A DNA stretch of 64,000 nt, taken from Boswellia sacra (taxonomy: Eukaryota; Streptophyta; Magnoliopsida; Sapindales; Burseraceae). Below the pieces are notes generated by a model. The model was not told the DNA's origin. It worked only from the letters and a program-made list of their open reading frames with translations, and did no database searches. Position 1 is the stretch's first letter; the number at the start of each line of letters is the position of its first letter. Shown here in pieces: positions 48,821-60,620 of the stretch. Both the position numbers and the translations under genes were made by a program. The DNA is taken from NCBI GenBank assembly GCA_013180625.2, contig SNVD02013892.1, forward strand, positions 124,001 through 188,000. The letters are read 5' to 3'.

Positions 48821-51800
48821 GAAGCATGCAACAGATTTTGAAGCATGCAGGGAAGGAAATATCACCTATAGAGATGGAGCAAAGAGTAAGATCATTAGTA
48901 AATGCACCTTGAATGTCAAAGGCCTATCCAACTTTCAAAATGTCCTATTGGTTGAAGGTTTGAAAGCAAATCTTATTAGTATTAGTCAGATATGTGATGA
49001 CAAGTATATTGTTAATTTCATACAAAACAAATGCATGGTCTTAGATAATTTTGGTAAATGCATTCTAAAAGGTAATAGATCTTCGGATAATTGTTATTTG
49101 GTAAAGATTGCATTTCAAGCTAGGATTTCAGATTTAGAATTGTGGCATCAAAAAATTGGACACTTAAATTACAAAGACTTGGTTAAATTAACTAAGTTAG
49201 ATGCTGTGAAAGGAGTTCCTAAACTTGATGACAAAGTTAATGAAATTTGTGGACCATATCAAATGGGAAAACAAATTAGAAGTTCACACAAATCAAATCC
49301 ATATCTTAGCACATCCAAAATACTTGATTTGCTTCACATAGATCTTATGGGTCATATGCAAATTGAAAGCATTACAGGTAAGAGATACATATTTGTTTGT
49401 GTGGATGATTTTTCTAGATATACTTAGGTTGATTTTATTAAAGAAAAATCTGACACTTTTGAAGTTTTCAGGAATCTTTGTGTTAAACTTGAAAATGAGC
49501 AAAATAGGAACATTGGCAGGATTGTAAGGATAAGAAGTGATCATGGAAAAGTGTTTGAAAACGTTAGCTATGCTGACTTTTGCAAATATCATGGAATTGA
49601 TCATGAATTTTCAGCTCCCAAAACCCTTGAACAGAATGGCATTATGGAAAGAAAGAATAGAACTCTTCAAGAGATGGCTAAAGTGATGCTCAAGAACAAG
49701 AAGTTGACCAAGAGGCTATAGGTTGAAGCAATAAGCAATGCTTGCTATATTTCAAATAGAGTTTTTTTAAGACTTGGCACTAACCAGACACCTTATGAAA
49801 TTTTGAAAGGTAAAAAACCGAATTTGAAATATTTTCATGTTTTTGAATGTAGGTGTTACATCTTAAATGACAGAGAGCAGTTAGAGAAATTAGATCCGAG
49901 AAGTGATGAAGGAGTCTTTGTGGGATATGCACAAAATAGCAAAGCATTTCGAGTTTATAATCTGAGAACTGAGGCTGTAATAAAATCTGCAAACGTAGTA
50001 TTTGATGATCTAGATGATTATGCAAAGTACTCACAAGAGAAAAATATAACCAGCTTCACAGAAGACACAAAGAAATCAGATTCAGACAGCAACAATAAAG
50101 AAGATTCTATTATGAAAGAGAAAACAGCTGTTGTTACACCTGACGTAACAATGAAAACTGACAACTCAGATTTGAACAGAAATTCAATCAGGAATGAGGA
50201 TGATAGAAAAGATCCACCCACTTGGAATAAGAAGGCACATCCAACAAGTTCTATTATTGGAACACTAGATGGTATGATAAAAATTTGAAGTAAGGTAAGA
50301 AATCAGGTAAGATTTGCATGTTACGTTTCTTTAGTTAAAACAAAAAATGTTAAAGAAGTCTTAAAAGAAAATGTTTGGATTCAAGCCATGCAAGATGAAC
50401 TTAATCAGTTTAAAAGAAATGAAGTATGAGAATTAATTTCTAGGCCTGAAAATACAAATGTCATTGGAACTAAATGGATTTTCAAAAACAAAACAAAAAC
50501 AAAACTTGATGACAAAGTTAATGAAATTTGTGGACCATGTCAAATGGGAAAACAAATTAGAAGTTCACACAAATCAAATCCATATCTTAGCACATCCAAA
50601 ATACTTGATTTGCTTCACATGGATCTTATGGGTCATATGCAAATTGAAAGCATTACAGGTAAGAGATACATATTTGTTTGTGTGGATGATTTTTCTAGAT
50701 ATACTTGGGTTGATTTTATTAAAGAAAAATCTGACACTTTTGAAGTTTTCAGGAATCTTTGTGTTAAACTTGAAAATGAGCAAAATAGGAACATTGGCAG
50801 GATTGTGAGGATAAGAAGTGATCATGGAAAAGTGTTTGAAAACGTTAGCTATGCTGACTTTTGCAAATATCATGGAATTGATCATGAATTTTCAGCTCCC
50901 AAAACCCTTGAACAGAATGGCATTATGGAAAGAAAGAATAGAACTCTTCAAGAGATGGCTAAAGTGATGCTCAAGAACAAGAAGTTGACCAAGAGGCTAT
51001 GGGTTGAAGCAATAAGCAATGCTTGCTATATTTCAAATAGAGTTTTTTTAAGACTTGGCACTAACCAGACACCTTATGAAATTTTGAAAGGTAAAAAACT
51101 GAATTTGAAATATTTTCATGTTTTTGAATGTAGGTGTTACATCTTAAATGACAGAAAGCAGTTAGAGAAATTAGATCCGAGAAGTGATGAAGGAGTCTTT
51201 GTGGGATATGCACAAAATAGCAAAGCATTTCGAGTTTACAATCTGAGAACTGAGGCTGTAATAAAATCTGCAAACGTAGTATTTGATGATCTAGATGATT
51301 ATGCAAAGTACTCACAAGAGAAAAATATAACCAGCTTCACAGAAGACACAAAGAAATCAGATTCAGACAGCAACAATAAAGAAGATTCTATTATGAAAGA
51401 GGAAACAACTGTTGTTACACCTGACGTAACAATGAAAACTGACAACTCAGATTTGAACAAAAATTCAATCAGGAATGAGGATGATAGAAAAGATCCACCC
51501 ACTTGGAATAAGAAGGCACATCCAACAAGTTCTATTATTGGAACACTAGATGGTATGATAAAAATTTGAAGTAAGGTAAGAAATCAGGTAAGATTTGCAT
51601 GTTACGTTTCTTTAGTTAAACCAAAAAATGTTAAAGAAGTCTTAAAAGAAAATGTTTGGATTCAAGCCATGCAAGATGAGCTTAATCAGTTTAAAAGAAA
51701 TGAAGTATGAGAATTAATTTCTAGGCCAGAAAATACAAATGTAATTGGAACTAAATAGATTTTCAAAAACAAAACTGATGAAAGTGGACAGGTAGTAAGA

Positions 51801-53141
51801 AATAAGGCTAAGCTAGTTGTACAAGGTTACACACAAGCAGAAGGCATAGACTTTGATGAAACATTTGCACCAGTAGCTAGACTTGAGTCAATCAGATTAC
51901 TACTTGCAATTGCTTGTTTGCTTTATTTTAAGTTGTACCAAATGGATGTTAAAATAGCATTTTTAAATGGCTATCTTAATGAAAAAGTTTTTGTTGAACA
52001 GCCTAAGGGTTTTGAAGATCCTAAATAACCTGATTTTGTGTACAAATTACACAAAGCTTTATATGGTTTGAAACAAGCTTCTAGAGCTTGGTATGAAAGG
52101 TTGACAAATTTTTTAATCAACAGAGGATATAAAAGAGGTAGTAATGATAAGACTTTGTTTATCAAACATGCATCTAACTATTTTATTGTTGCTCAAATAT
52201 ATGTGGATGACATTGTATTCAGATTAACTAACAAAAGTAAAACTAATGAGTTTGTTAAGTTGATGCAGGAAGGGTTTGAGATGAGCATGGTAGAAGAATT
52301 AAATTTCTTTCTTGGATTGCAGGTTAAGCAAATGATGGGATATTCATATCTCAATCAAAATATGCTAAAAATCTTGTAAAGAAATTTAGGCTTAAAAATT
52401 CAAAACCAATGAAAATTCCTATCAGTACTAATCTGAAACTTTTAAAAGACAATGTAAAAAAAAGGTTGATGCAAGTTTGTATAGAAGTATCATTGGTAGT
52501 TTGTTATACCTCACAGCAAGCAGACCAGACTTGTGCTTTAGTGTAGGACTTTGTGCAAGATTTCAAGCAAATCCTAAAGAATCACATCTGTCAGTGACTA
52601 AAAGAATCATCAAGTATGTACATGAAACCTATGATTATGGTATATGGTTTTCTAAAGATACAAATGATTATCTTATAGGATTTAGTGATGTTGATTGGAC
52701 AGGAAATGAGATGACAGAAAAAACACTTCAGGAGGTTGTTTTTACCTTGGTACTAACTTAGTTTCCTGGTACAGCAAAAAGCATAATTCTATTTCTTTAT
52801 CTACTGCTGAAGTCGAATACATAGCAGCAGGGAGTTGTTGCACACAACTATTGTGGATGAAGCAAATGTTGAGTGATTATGGTATTGAACAAAAGTCTGT
52901 AACTGTGTTTTGTGATAATACTAGTGTTATAAATATTTTCAAAAATCCTGTTCAGCATTCTAGAACAAAACACATTGACATAAGGTACCATTTTAGAAGG
53001 AAACTTGCAGAGTCTAAGGTGATACATATTGAACACATCTCAACTGATAGACAATTAACTGACTTGTTCACTAAGGCATTGGATACAACAAGATTTGAAA
53101 ATCTAAGAAAGGCCTTAGGCATCTGTCAGTTTTCTGAATAA
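48755..53141 (+). pseudogene. Copia pol: protease, integrase (duplicated), reverse transcriptase, RNase H (broken)
   Basis: Protease core FDSGCSRHM is near 48765. GAG-pre-integrase WHQKIGHLNYKDL is near 49140. Integrase (DLMGHMQIESITGKRY, SDHGKVFEN, LEQNGIMERKNRTLQEMAK) occurs twice because of a tandem duplication. Reverse transcriptase has LYGLKQASRAWYE and catalytic YVDD at 52200-52211. RNase H has SLLYLTASRPDL, STAEVEYIAA and SRTKHIDIRYHF. The first integrase copy has TAG at 49425 and 49719 where the second has TGG. Both copies share stops after the integrase; further stops include TAA at 52025. Not functional. Confidence 0.88.
49221..51775 (+). repeat. 1.27-kb internal tandem duplication in the retrotransposon
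   Basis: 49221-50494 and 50502-51775 are direct copies offset by 1281 bp, separated by the A-rich AAAAACA. I count about 16 differences (about 1.3%). Each covers the integrase and the first codons of reverse transcriptase. The junction is AAAACAAAAC-type microhomology. Confidence 0.93.
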
Positions 53142-53970
53142 ACACTGCTTACTGTTATGTTATTTGTACCTGTAATATCATAAGTTTTCTTCTAATTAAG
53201 CATATGTGAGCTATGATATAAAAACTGTGTGAATAATAAAATACTAGTTTAAAATTAAAAATACAGAGAGGGCTACTAGTATATGATGTGTAAAAGCCAT
53301 TCATTGAGAGTAACTTCATTGTATTTAAGAAATATGTTGAGGTCACCCACTCAAATGGAAAAGGGCTACCTCTATACATGTGTGAAAGCTACTATATTTA
53401 TTTAGAAAATTCACATTGAGACTAACTTTTGTGTGTATAAGAAGCATGCTCAAGTTGATCACTCAATTGGATTAAGTGATAAAATAATTAAAAGTAAATA
53501 AACAGCTCTGAAAAATGCTTTCTTAGAATGATTCATATAATGTCTAGATATTGTTGTTATGTTATTATTAACTATTTTCTGTTACTTTTTTCATAACATA
53601 TGATGTTCTTTGTATCAATTCGAAATTTGACTTTTCTTGTGTGTCTATGTGCCAAAGTGCCATATCAACTGTATTGAATTGAGGAATAGAAGTTTCAGTG
53701 GAGAGAATCCTAACTCTATTAGAACTCCTTAATCTAATGGAAATCAAAATTTGAATTTCTATTCATTAATGACAGTTATTAACTGGTTTTGGAAATTAAA
53801 TTAAAATTAATTTTTGTTAAAAATAATATTTTTAAAAAAATTAGCCTAGTATATTACGAAATCAGTTAGGGTACTTCCTATTCATTCCATACCCATTCTA
53901 CAGTTTCTCCACTATCAATCGTCTTGTTTCTCTCTTCTGAGAAATTTTTACAGACTAGAAAACCCTAACA
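53142..53970 (+). other. Non-coding spacer between pol and the third ORF
   Basis: AT-rich retrotransposon interior with no recognisable coding sequence. Confidence 0.5.
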
Positions 53971-55866
53971 ATGGCGAACACCTCTGATTCGTCAAAGACC
54001 AATAGTTCTTCGTCTTCCCAAAACACTTATGCTTACGACAGTGACGACAGTGTATAGTCGTCTCCTTCTCAACAGCCTCATACAGAAATTCCTATTGATC
54101 CAACCATGAGTGAAGACGAACTGATTCCCGTGAAGAAAATGAAAGACAAGGTGAAGCCAAAGTATAACAAGTTCCTCACAGCAGCCGTCAAGCAGAAATT
54201 CCTGAAGTACACTTCACAAAAGAAGTTGCGGATGGAAAGACTGTTAAAGCTAGCAGACTTCAACAGCTATGGTTTAAGTGATCTTCTTGAGTCTATATAC
54301 TGGACTCGTACGGTAAACAACTTCCTACCCCCTCTGAAGTCTTTAATTCAAGAATTCTATGCCAGTATCTCTAATGCCATTGATGATCCTAAAAGCTTTT
54401 ATTATTACAAGGTTTATTGTAGAGGAAAGTTTGTGAAATCCTCTCCGAATGTCATAAACACATTTCTGGATATTCCTATAGGCAGTTTGCACTCTTTAGA
54501 TGAGAATTTTGATATGGCTGTAATAATTAAGTAATTAACTGGTAGATCTGATATTGATTGGAACCCGAGGGATGGTATTGACCAGCAATACCTTGGAAAG
54601 AAGTATAGGGTAATGCATAAGATTGCACAATTCAATTGGCTTTCCTCTGCACACCAAAATCAAGTTCGAGAAGACAGAGTAAAATTTTTATACTGTTTAG
54701 GCACCAATCGACCTATTAATTTTGGATTACTAGATTATAGAATGATTGCTCAGATTGGTCTATACAACTCTGACTACCACTTGCTTGTGTTTTCATGCTT
54801 GATTCAAGGAATTTAAACACAGAATAGTATTCCTATAAGTCCTAAGGAACACACTGAAATTTTGTCAAAATCCATTACAAAGGGCTTTCTGCTTCGATTG
54901 CATGATAAGACTGACATGCTTGCACCAAAAGCAAAACCAAAGAGAGTCAGGAAAAATCAAATGAAAAATGTTGAAGAACAACTTACTTTGATAAATTCTA
55001 CTTTGACAGAAATTGTGCAAGATTTGCAGGATATCAAAATCAAGCAATCTGTTTTGGAGGCAAAACTGGCAAGACACTCTGGTACTACAGAAAAGCCACA
55101 ACCAATGAAAACTGAAAATGTGGTTCCTGAGAAGTCAATTGAGCACATACCCGAGCCTGATGCACCGCTGCCTGCAGAAGCTGAGCAAATGCCTGCAGTA
55201 GGACAAGCTGCACAAACTACTGTTGAGAGAGACATAACAGCAGAAAAGAAGCAAAAGAAAAGGAAATTCAAGACAACTACTAAGGGATTGAAAGCAAAGA
55301 AGAAAACCAAATTGATGAAGAAACCATCTGACAAGCGAAAGCATAAAATTTGAATCAGCATCTCCAGAACTGATGGATGAGTCTTTGTCAGATGAACCAA
55401 CAAAACAGAATTTGAGATGAAATTGCCTTCACCAATTGCTGAGGAAAAACCTCATGTTTCTCCTGTCCCTAAAGTAGAGCCTTATGATTTGCCACCATCA
55501 ACACAGTTACCACCGCATGAAGCTCCAATCTTATCACCTGCAGAACATACACAGGCACCCCTTCCTGCTGAAGAAACAACTACACCAGCCATATATCCAC
55601 CACCTACTCTTGCAGAAGAGTCACTGGTTCCTTCTCAACAACCTACTGTTGAGTTGCCCACAACAGAAACCAGTTCAGAAATATTTGACAAGGAGACTCG
55701 CAAGATTGTGACTGAAGTTACTGCCACTTCATCTGACACAGCTGATGACCAGCCTGCTCATGTGGCTTCTGAGCAGCCTACTCCCACTACAACTGGCAAA
55801 CGGTACAAAGTGAAGGCTGGTATATTTAAGAAGCGCCCTGGCAGTTCCTCTTCCCCACCTGTTTGA
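53971..55866 (+). pseudogene. Third ORF of the retrotransposon (plant transposon-protein-like, env position)
   Basis: One frame, starting MANTSDSSKTNSSSSSQNTY, runs to TGA at 55864, broken by TAG at 54055, TAA at 54532 and 54814 and TGA at 55351. A pair of compensating shifts near 55349 and 55415 hides an acidic stretch. The middle (LKSLIQEFYASI, FYYYKVYCRGKFVKSSPNVI, FLDIP) resembles the 'putative plant transposon protein' domain often found in retrotransposons. A helical segment, a Lys-rich segment and a Pro/Glu-rich tail follow. No clear membrane segment is seen, so an envelope role is not supported; Sireviruses do carry their env-like ORF here. Function unknown. Confidence 0.6.
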
Positions 55867-55913
55867 AAGTCTCCAAGACTTCATTAAGTGCTTTTGGCAC
55901 TTGTGCTGAAATC

Positions 55914-55923
55914 AAGGGGGAGA
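55914..55923 (+). other. Upstream polypurine tract
   Basis: AAGGGGGAGA about 480 bp before the 3' LTR. Extra tracts of this kind are a Sirevirus trait. Confidence 0.55.
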
Positions 55924-56389
55924 TAAGGAGTTTCTGATTTTTTTTTATATAACTGTTATTGTTGATTTTTTTTTTTGATATAACTGTTACTTCTAACTCT
56001 GTTTTTTTTTTTGTTACTGTTTTCTATCAAGGGTTGTACGTATGGATTCTTATGCTATGCTTGCTTTGTGTGTGCATTCGAACTATTTTGATGCTTTGTG
56101 TTTTTACTGTGTTTGTGATAATACTTATTTCCTTTGATGGATGTTTTTATTAGCTCTGATCATGATCTGATTACATTGTTGTTTATCAAAATTTGTTTTG
56201 TGTTGAAATTGCAGGATATACACATAGTCAGACAGTATTCTGTTATGAGCTGTGTAACAGCACTCATGTTTTTTCTTTAAACATGATATTTTCTATTTGC
56301 TATTTCATGATAACTTATGGTTATGTCTGACTTATCATGTGTGATTTTCTTTGATCAGAAACAGTTTAGTGTTTTCATCACATATTGCC

Positions 56390-56402
56390 AAAAAAAGGGG
56401 AG
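56390..56402 (+). other. Polypurine tract
   Basis: AAAAAAAGGGGAG directly before the 3' LTR, the expected plus-strand primer. Confidence 0.85.
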
Positions 56403-56403
56403 T

Positions 56404-57299
56404 TATTGGTGTCAACGTCTACTACATATGCATGTGTCATGCACATGATGATTTTTGTTCAACTAGTGATAAAATAAGAATATTATTTTGATTATTATTT
56501 TACTGTTTCTAGAAGTATATTTTATAAAGTATTTGGTTTACAATAAATATCTCCTTAGATTAGGATATTGTTTCTTGTATCCTAATTAAAATAGGAGAAT
56601 ATTTATTTGTGTCCTATTTCCTTTAGGAGTTTAAGTATACCTATTCCTATTATATTTCTCCTTATCCTAATATGATTTTGATTAGAATTTTTATAGGATT
56701 CTAAGGAGATTTCGTCCAAGCCTCCCACTATATGTACAAAGTTATTTTTACATAACTTAGTTGGTAAGTTGGCTGATTAGTCGGTTGAGTTTGGGAGAGT
56801 CTATATCACGGCATTCCAAGATTTAAAAGGAGAGCTTCAACGTAAATTGGGATGCTTCATTGATTTGATTCTTTGAGTCTTTGATTCTTGTATGAGAGGT
56901 TGTAATCGTACATGAATTGTTGATTAGGTCTGTGTGAATTAGTAGACACTTGAGAGAACTTGCGGGTTAAGTGTTTATGTAATTCAGTGTCAGACGTCGT
57001 TGTTATGTATAAACTTAACAGTGCGTTGTTAAGTTATCTGTGACAGAGAGTGGGCAACGTCACTAGAGTTTAAGATCTTGGCGGGATTTTGTTTTACAAA
57101 GATTAGGTCAGTGTGTGAGAGTGAGTCAACACTGTAAAAGATCCTAAAGATTGTACAAATAAGAACTTAGTGAATTGCAGCTCTATAAATGTCCGTGGAT
57201 GTAGGTTTTATAATCGAACCACGTAAAAATCCTCCTGTGCCAATTTACATTACAGTTTACTGTTATATGTTTTATAACTGCATACTTCCAGAACTTACA
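56404..57299 (+). repeat. 3' LTR
   Basis: 896 bp, ending ACTTACA. Its first bases are TATTGG where the 5' LTR has TGTTGG. Confidence 0.95.
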
Positions 57300-57304
57300 C
57301 ATAT

Positions 57305-57992
57305 TTATCTAACAAAGTTAAAATATCGAAGTAAATTTCTTTCAAATTTTGAAATATTAAAGATATCATAATATTATTTTGTTTTATCAACAATTACAAA
57401 ACCAACAAACTACTTGTACGAAAGAGTTATTTTAGTTAACAATCAAGGAACCAACAACTTTATGATATAAAAGTTATGAATACTACTTTTATAAAAGTTG
57501 TATTCATTATAAGGTTCTACATGGATAGAAGTAGTCCCAATTGAAAAATACTGGGGATCAAACAGAAAAGTCAAAATATTTCTAGGCATAGAAAACTAGA
57601 AATCTACATGAATATCCAATGCCAACTTTACCCTTAACATATTTTGTTGTATTTAATTAAAAAGATAGAAATGTTTAGGTTTTAGATGAAAGCAAATGTC
57701 CTGCTTTATTTGAATAATGAAATGAAAACGTTTTGTTTAGTTTTGTTGTTGACCATTCTCATTTCTCCCTCACTTTGTTTAATCTTTCTCCACTCTCCTG
57801 ATCTTTTTCATCTTTAAATCTACAATTACACAAAATTCCTCACATAAGTAAATAGAAAAACAACTATATCATTTAAATGTACATCTTCATGTTTCCTTGA
57901 ATTTCAAACAAGTTCACACATGTATTCAAAGCTATGAAAAATAAGAAACAAATTAATAAATTAAGTTTGAAGCTTGATTAGTTACAGCAATC

Positions 57993-58044
<52 letters not shown>

Positions 58045-59314
58045 TTTGTGTGTGTATATTAATCTCTTTATACAACATTGCATGTGTTGCACATGTGAGG
58101 TGTATTTGACTCAACTTGTAATGGATCCCACAAAGAAACTAATCATGGCACGCCTGTGAGATAATCTGATAATACAAGTTTCTTTTGTCATATATCTCTG
58201 ACTAGGAGATCAACTTTGTGCTCTTCCTGGTGAGTCCATTTTCTCTTCTCTGTTACTCTGATCATTTTTCTTCTTTGTTTCTTTTATTAATGAATTTAAT
58301 TATTTGTAGTTGAATGGCCAAAGCTGAAGTGGGAGAAGTTATGGATTGAAATATTGAATAAAAAAAAATAATGAACAATGATGTCTCTCTCCATTGGGGT
58401 TTGGCTCCATTGGCTGACACAAAGAATATTAATCTCAACACCCCATGAGTGGTTGCGTTCTCCAAGCCTGGAAGGAAGCATTTAGAAAACCATTTTGTGT
58501 CTTGTTCCCGTTTCCAACACAACCAACACCATTCTTTAGGAGAAAACACATTAATTATACAAGATTTGAATTAATAAATATGCCAGAGCTGCAATTGGGA
58601 GAGAATCTAATTGATTTTAAATTGATTTAAGATAATAAAGAAATGTCACACAAGTCATGATAAAGTTTCGTTGATGGAAGCATATTTTAATTAGGAAGGT
58701 ATTAAGTTCTCGTTTTGAAATAAGGACGAGAATCGAAATCCCATGTGCAGATATGCTCTTCTCCACCATGATCTTTGTTTCCATGTTCGTTTGCTGCAGC
58801 TAGCTAGCTAGATAGCACAAGCACAAGCACTTAAGCTGAGTATCTCTTTTCTACAGAGAGTCATGATTAGATAATACAGAACAGAACCTCTTTTGCTTCT
58901 TTTCTTTGGATGCCTCTCTTTTCCATTCATTCTCCTTTGTTTAAATATCTACTTTGGATCGCCTTTTCTCATAAATTCATTTGCCTTTTTTATAGTAAAA
59001 GCTTAGATATTGAGCAATAATCAGGGCCACAGCTTTTTATTTTCACTTTCTATTTTTTCCGTCCTCAATAAGTGATGTTACCACTTTCCCTATCATTATA
59101 ATTGTTATTTTCGTTAATTTAGTAAAATTCAAAAGAATGTAAAGAAAAGGAACAATATCATATCTAAAGTAGAATTGGATTTTTGGATTTGCTTGCAAAA
59201 CACAATTTCTCAAGTCCTTAAAACAGTAATTAATTTGTCTTTTTATCCTCTTTTTGCTCAATTGTTAATCTCATGACAATTTGTTTCAAAGCATAACATC
59301 CGGTACAAATCTGG
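57305..59314. other. Intergenic region right of the retrotransposon
   Basis: No gene supported. A (TA)n repeat is at 57999-58041. The right end is the 3' flank of the NAC gene. Confidence 0.5.
57999..58041. repeat. (TA)n microsatellite
   Basis: About 21 TA units. Confidence 0.9.
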
Positions 59315-60359
59315 TTAATTAAAGCGCTTTCTGGTACAAGAAAATGAAGAGAAACAAGGGTAACCACTGCTTTCTTCGTAATCTAACACACTAGAAGAAA
59401 TCTCATCAGCTGTGATTTCACTTGAACACGGTGAGGAAGGTTGAGGTGGACCTAATGAATCCGTCTCTTCCATAGTAAAATCAATACAAACTGGCCTAAC
59501 CGGCCCAATATTTTCCTGGTTAATCATGTTGCAGCTCTTAGGGAGGTTAGAAACCAGGACTCCATATTGCTTCTTCTTTTGTAATTTTCTCTTCTTTTGA
59601 AATATGCGGTAGACAACCCACTCCCCAGTTCCCATGATGATCTTAGCCATCTGTACAACATCAATTCAAACAAATTAATCAAAATCATTTTTGATCAACG
59701 GCTGCTTAATCATCTTATATATATTATGAAGTGACTTAATTTGCATACCAGCTGGGCTGAGCTGGGGTTGGCTGCAGTGCCCACAAGGCGATATTCATGC
59801 ATCATCCAGCGAGTTCTGGCGTCATGAGCTGGCTTTCCTTCGCAGAAAACAAGAGTTCTCTTCATTCCAACAGCCTGCTTGCTCCCCGAAGCAAAAACTT
59901 GCTTTTCTTTGCCAACAGATTTCCAGTAACCAGAACCAGCAGCTACTCTGCATTTGTTCTCATGATTGCCATTTCCATTTCTGTAGCCAAAAAAGTACCT
60001 TTTCTCCTTCACATCACCTAAACGCGCACAATATAAAGAAAACTTCAAAACCCTTATTTGCAAACAATGTGACAAAGGTCAATCCAACTCATTTATTACG
60101 TTACAGTTTGTTCAAATTTCACAGGAAAGCACTGAACTTTGATGGACACAAAAGCGTAAAAATGAAAATTTGACCAACCTGGCAGGCTCCAAGGATCAGT
60201 CTGGAACACATCAAACTCTGGAATAACCGCAGCAGGCAGTGGCAGACCAAAAATTTTTCGCTTCAAATAATGAACAACAAGCTCTTCATCTGTTGGACGG
60301 AACCTGTACCCAATAGGCAGCTTGAACCCACCATTCAAAACAAAGTTTTGTTTCTCCAT
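59315..60359 (-). CDS. NAC domain transcription factor (NAC083/VNI2-like group)
   Basis: Three exons on the minus strand: 60179-60359, 59749-60017, 59315-59650, giving 261 aa. Subdomain A is [21 protein letters not shown] is [18 protein letters not shown] is [10 protein letters not shown]...[13 protein letters not shown] is [20 protein letters not shown] then WMMHEYRL, E is [12 protein letters not shown]. The NAC domain binds DNA and dimerises. The two introns sit at the usual NAC positions. The C-terminal ~85 residues are Ser/Glu-rich with [18 protein letters not shown], a likely activation region. Short length and the start style suggest the NAC083/VNI2 clade, but the exact orthologue is uncertain. 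There is a short insertion ([10 protein letters not shown]) just before subdomain E. Confidence 0.92.
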
Positions 60360-60610
60360 ATATATAAATGTGTGTATATATTTTGAAACAAAGCTCGCAC
60401 TCACACAACTTTGCAAAGCGCTGAAGATATATATATATATCTGTATCCACTTAGCTATTTGTTTCAAGAGTTGACAACCAGGTTGAGCTGAAACTCAAAG
60501 GCAGAATCAACCATGCGCAAGCAAAGAAAGATATATGAAGAAATTAAAAGCAAAGAAGACTTCTGAGGTGCGGCCTTGGTGAGCTAGAAGGAGAGGAAAG
60601 ACAGAGGTTG

Positions 60611-60620
60611 TTATATATAG
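60611..60620 (-). promoter_or_regulatory. TATA box of the NAC gene
   Basis: CTATATATAA on the minus strand, about 250 bp upstream of the ATG, implying a leader of about 220 nt. Confidence 0.5.

Larger units (their letters stand above)
45997..57304 (+). mobile_element. Full-length Sirevirus-like Ty1/copia LTR retrotransposon (inactive)
   Basis: The element is 46002-57299 (11.3 kb), flanked by an exact 5-bp duplication CATAT (45997-46001, 57300-57304). Two 896-bp LTRs, a methionine-type primer site, gag, protease, integrase, reverse transcriptase, RNase H, a third ORF and polypurine tracts are present in Ty1/copia order (integrase before RT). A coiled-coil gag extension, an extra ORF after pol and a second AAGGGGGAG tract well upstream of the LTR point to the Sirevirus lineage. 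All coding parts carry stops or shifts. By eye the LTRs differ at about 50 of 896 positions (~6%). Confidence 0.93.

Noticed and set aside
54862..55403. Antisense ORF of 148 codons over the retrotransposon third ORF
   Set aside because: Cys/Phe-rich translation is the complement of a Lys/Glu-rich coiled-coil region. The sense frame fits the ORF3 context.
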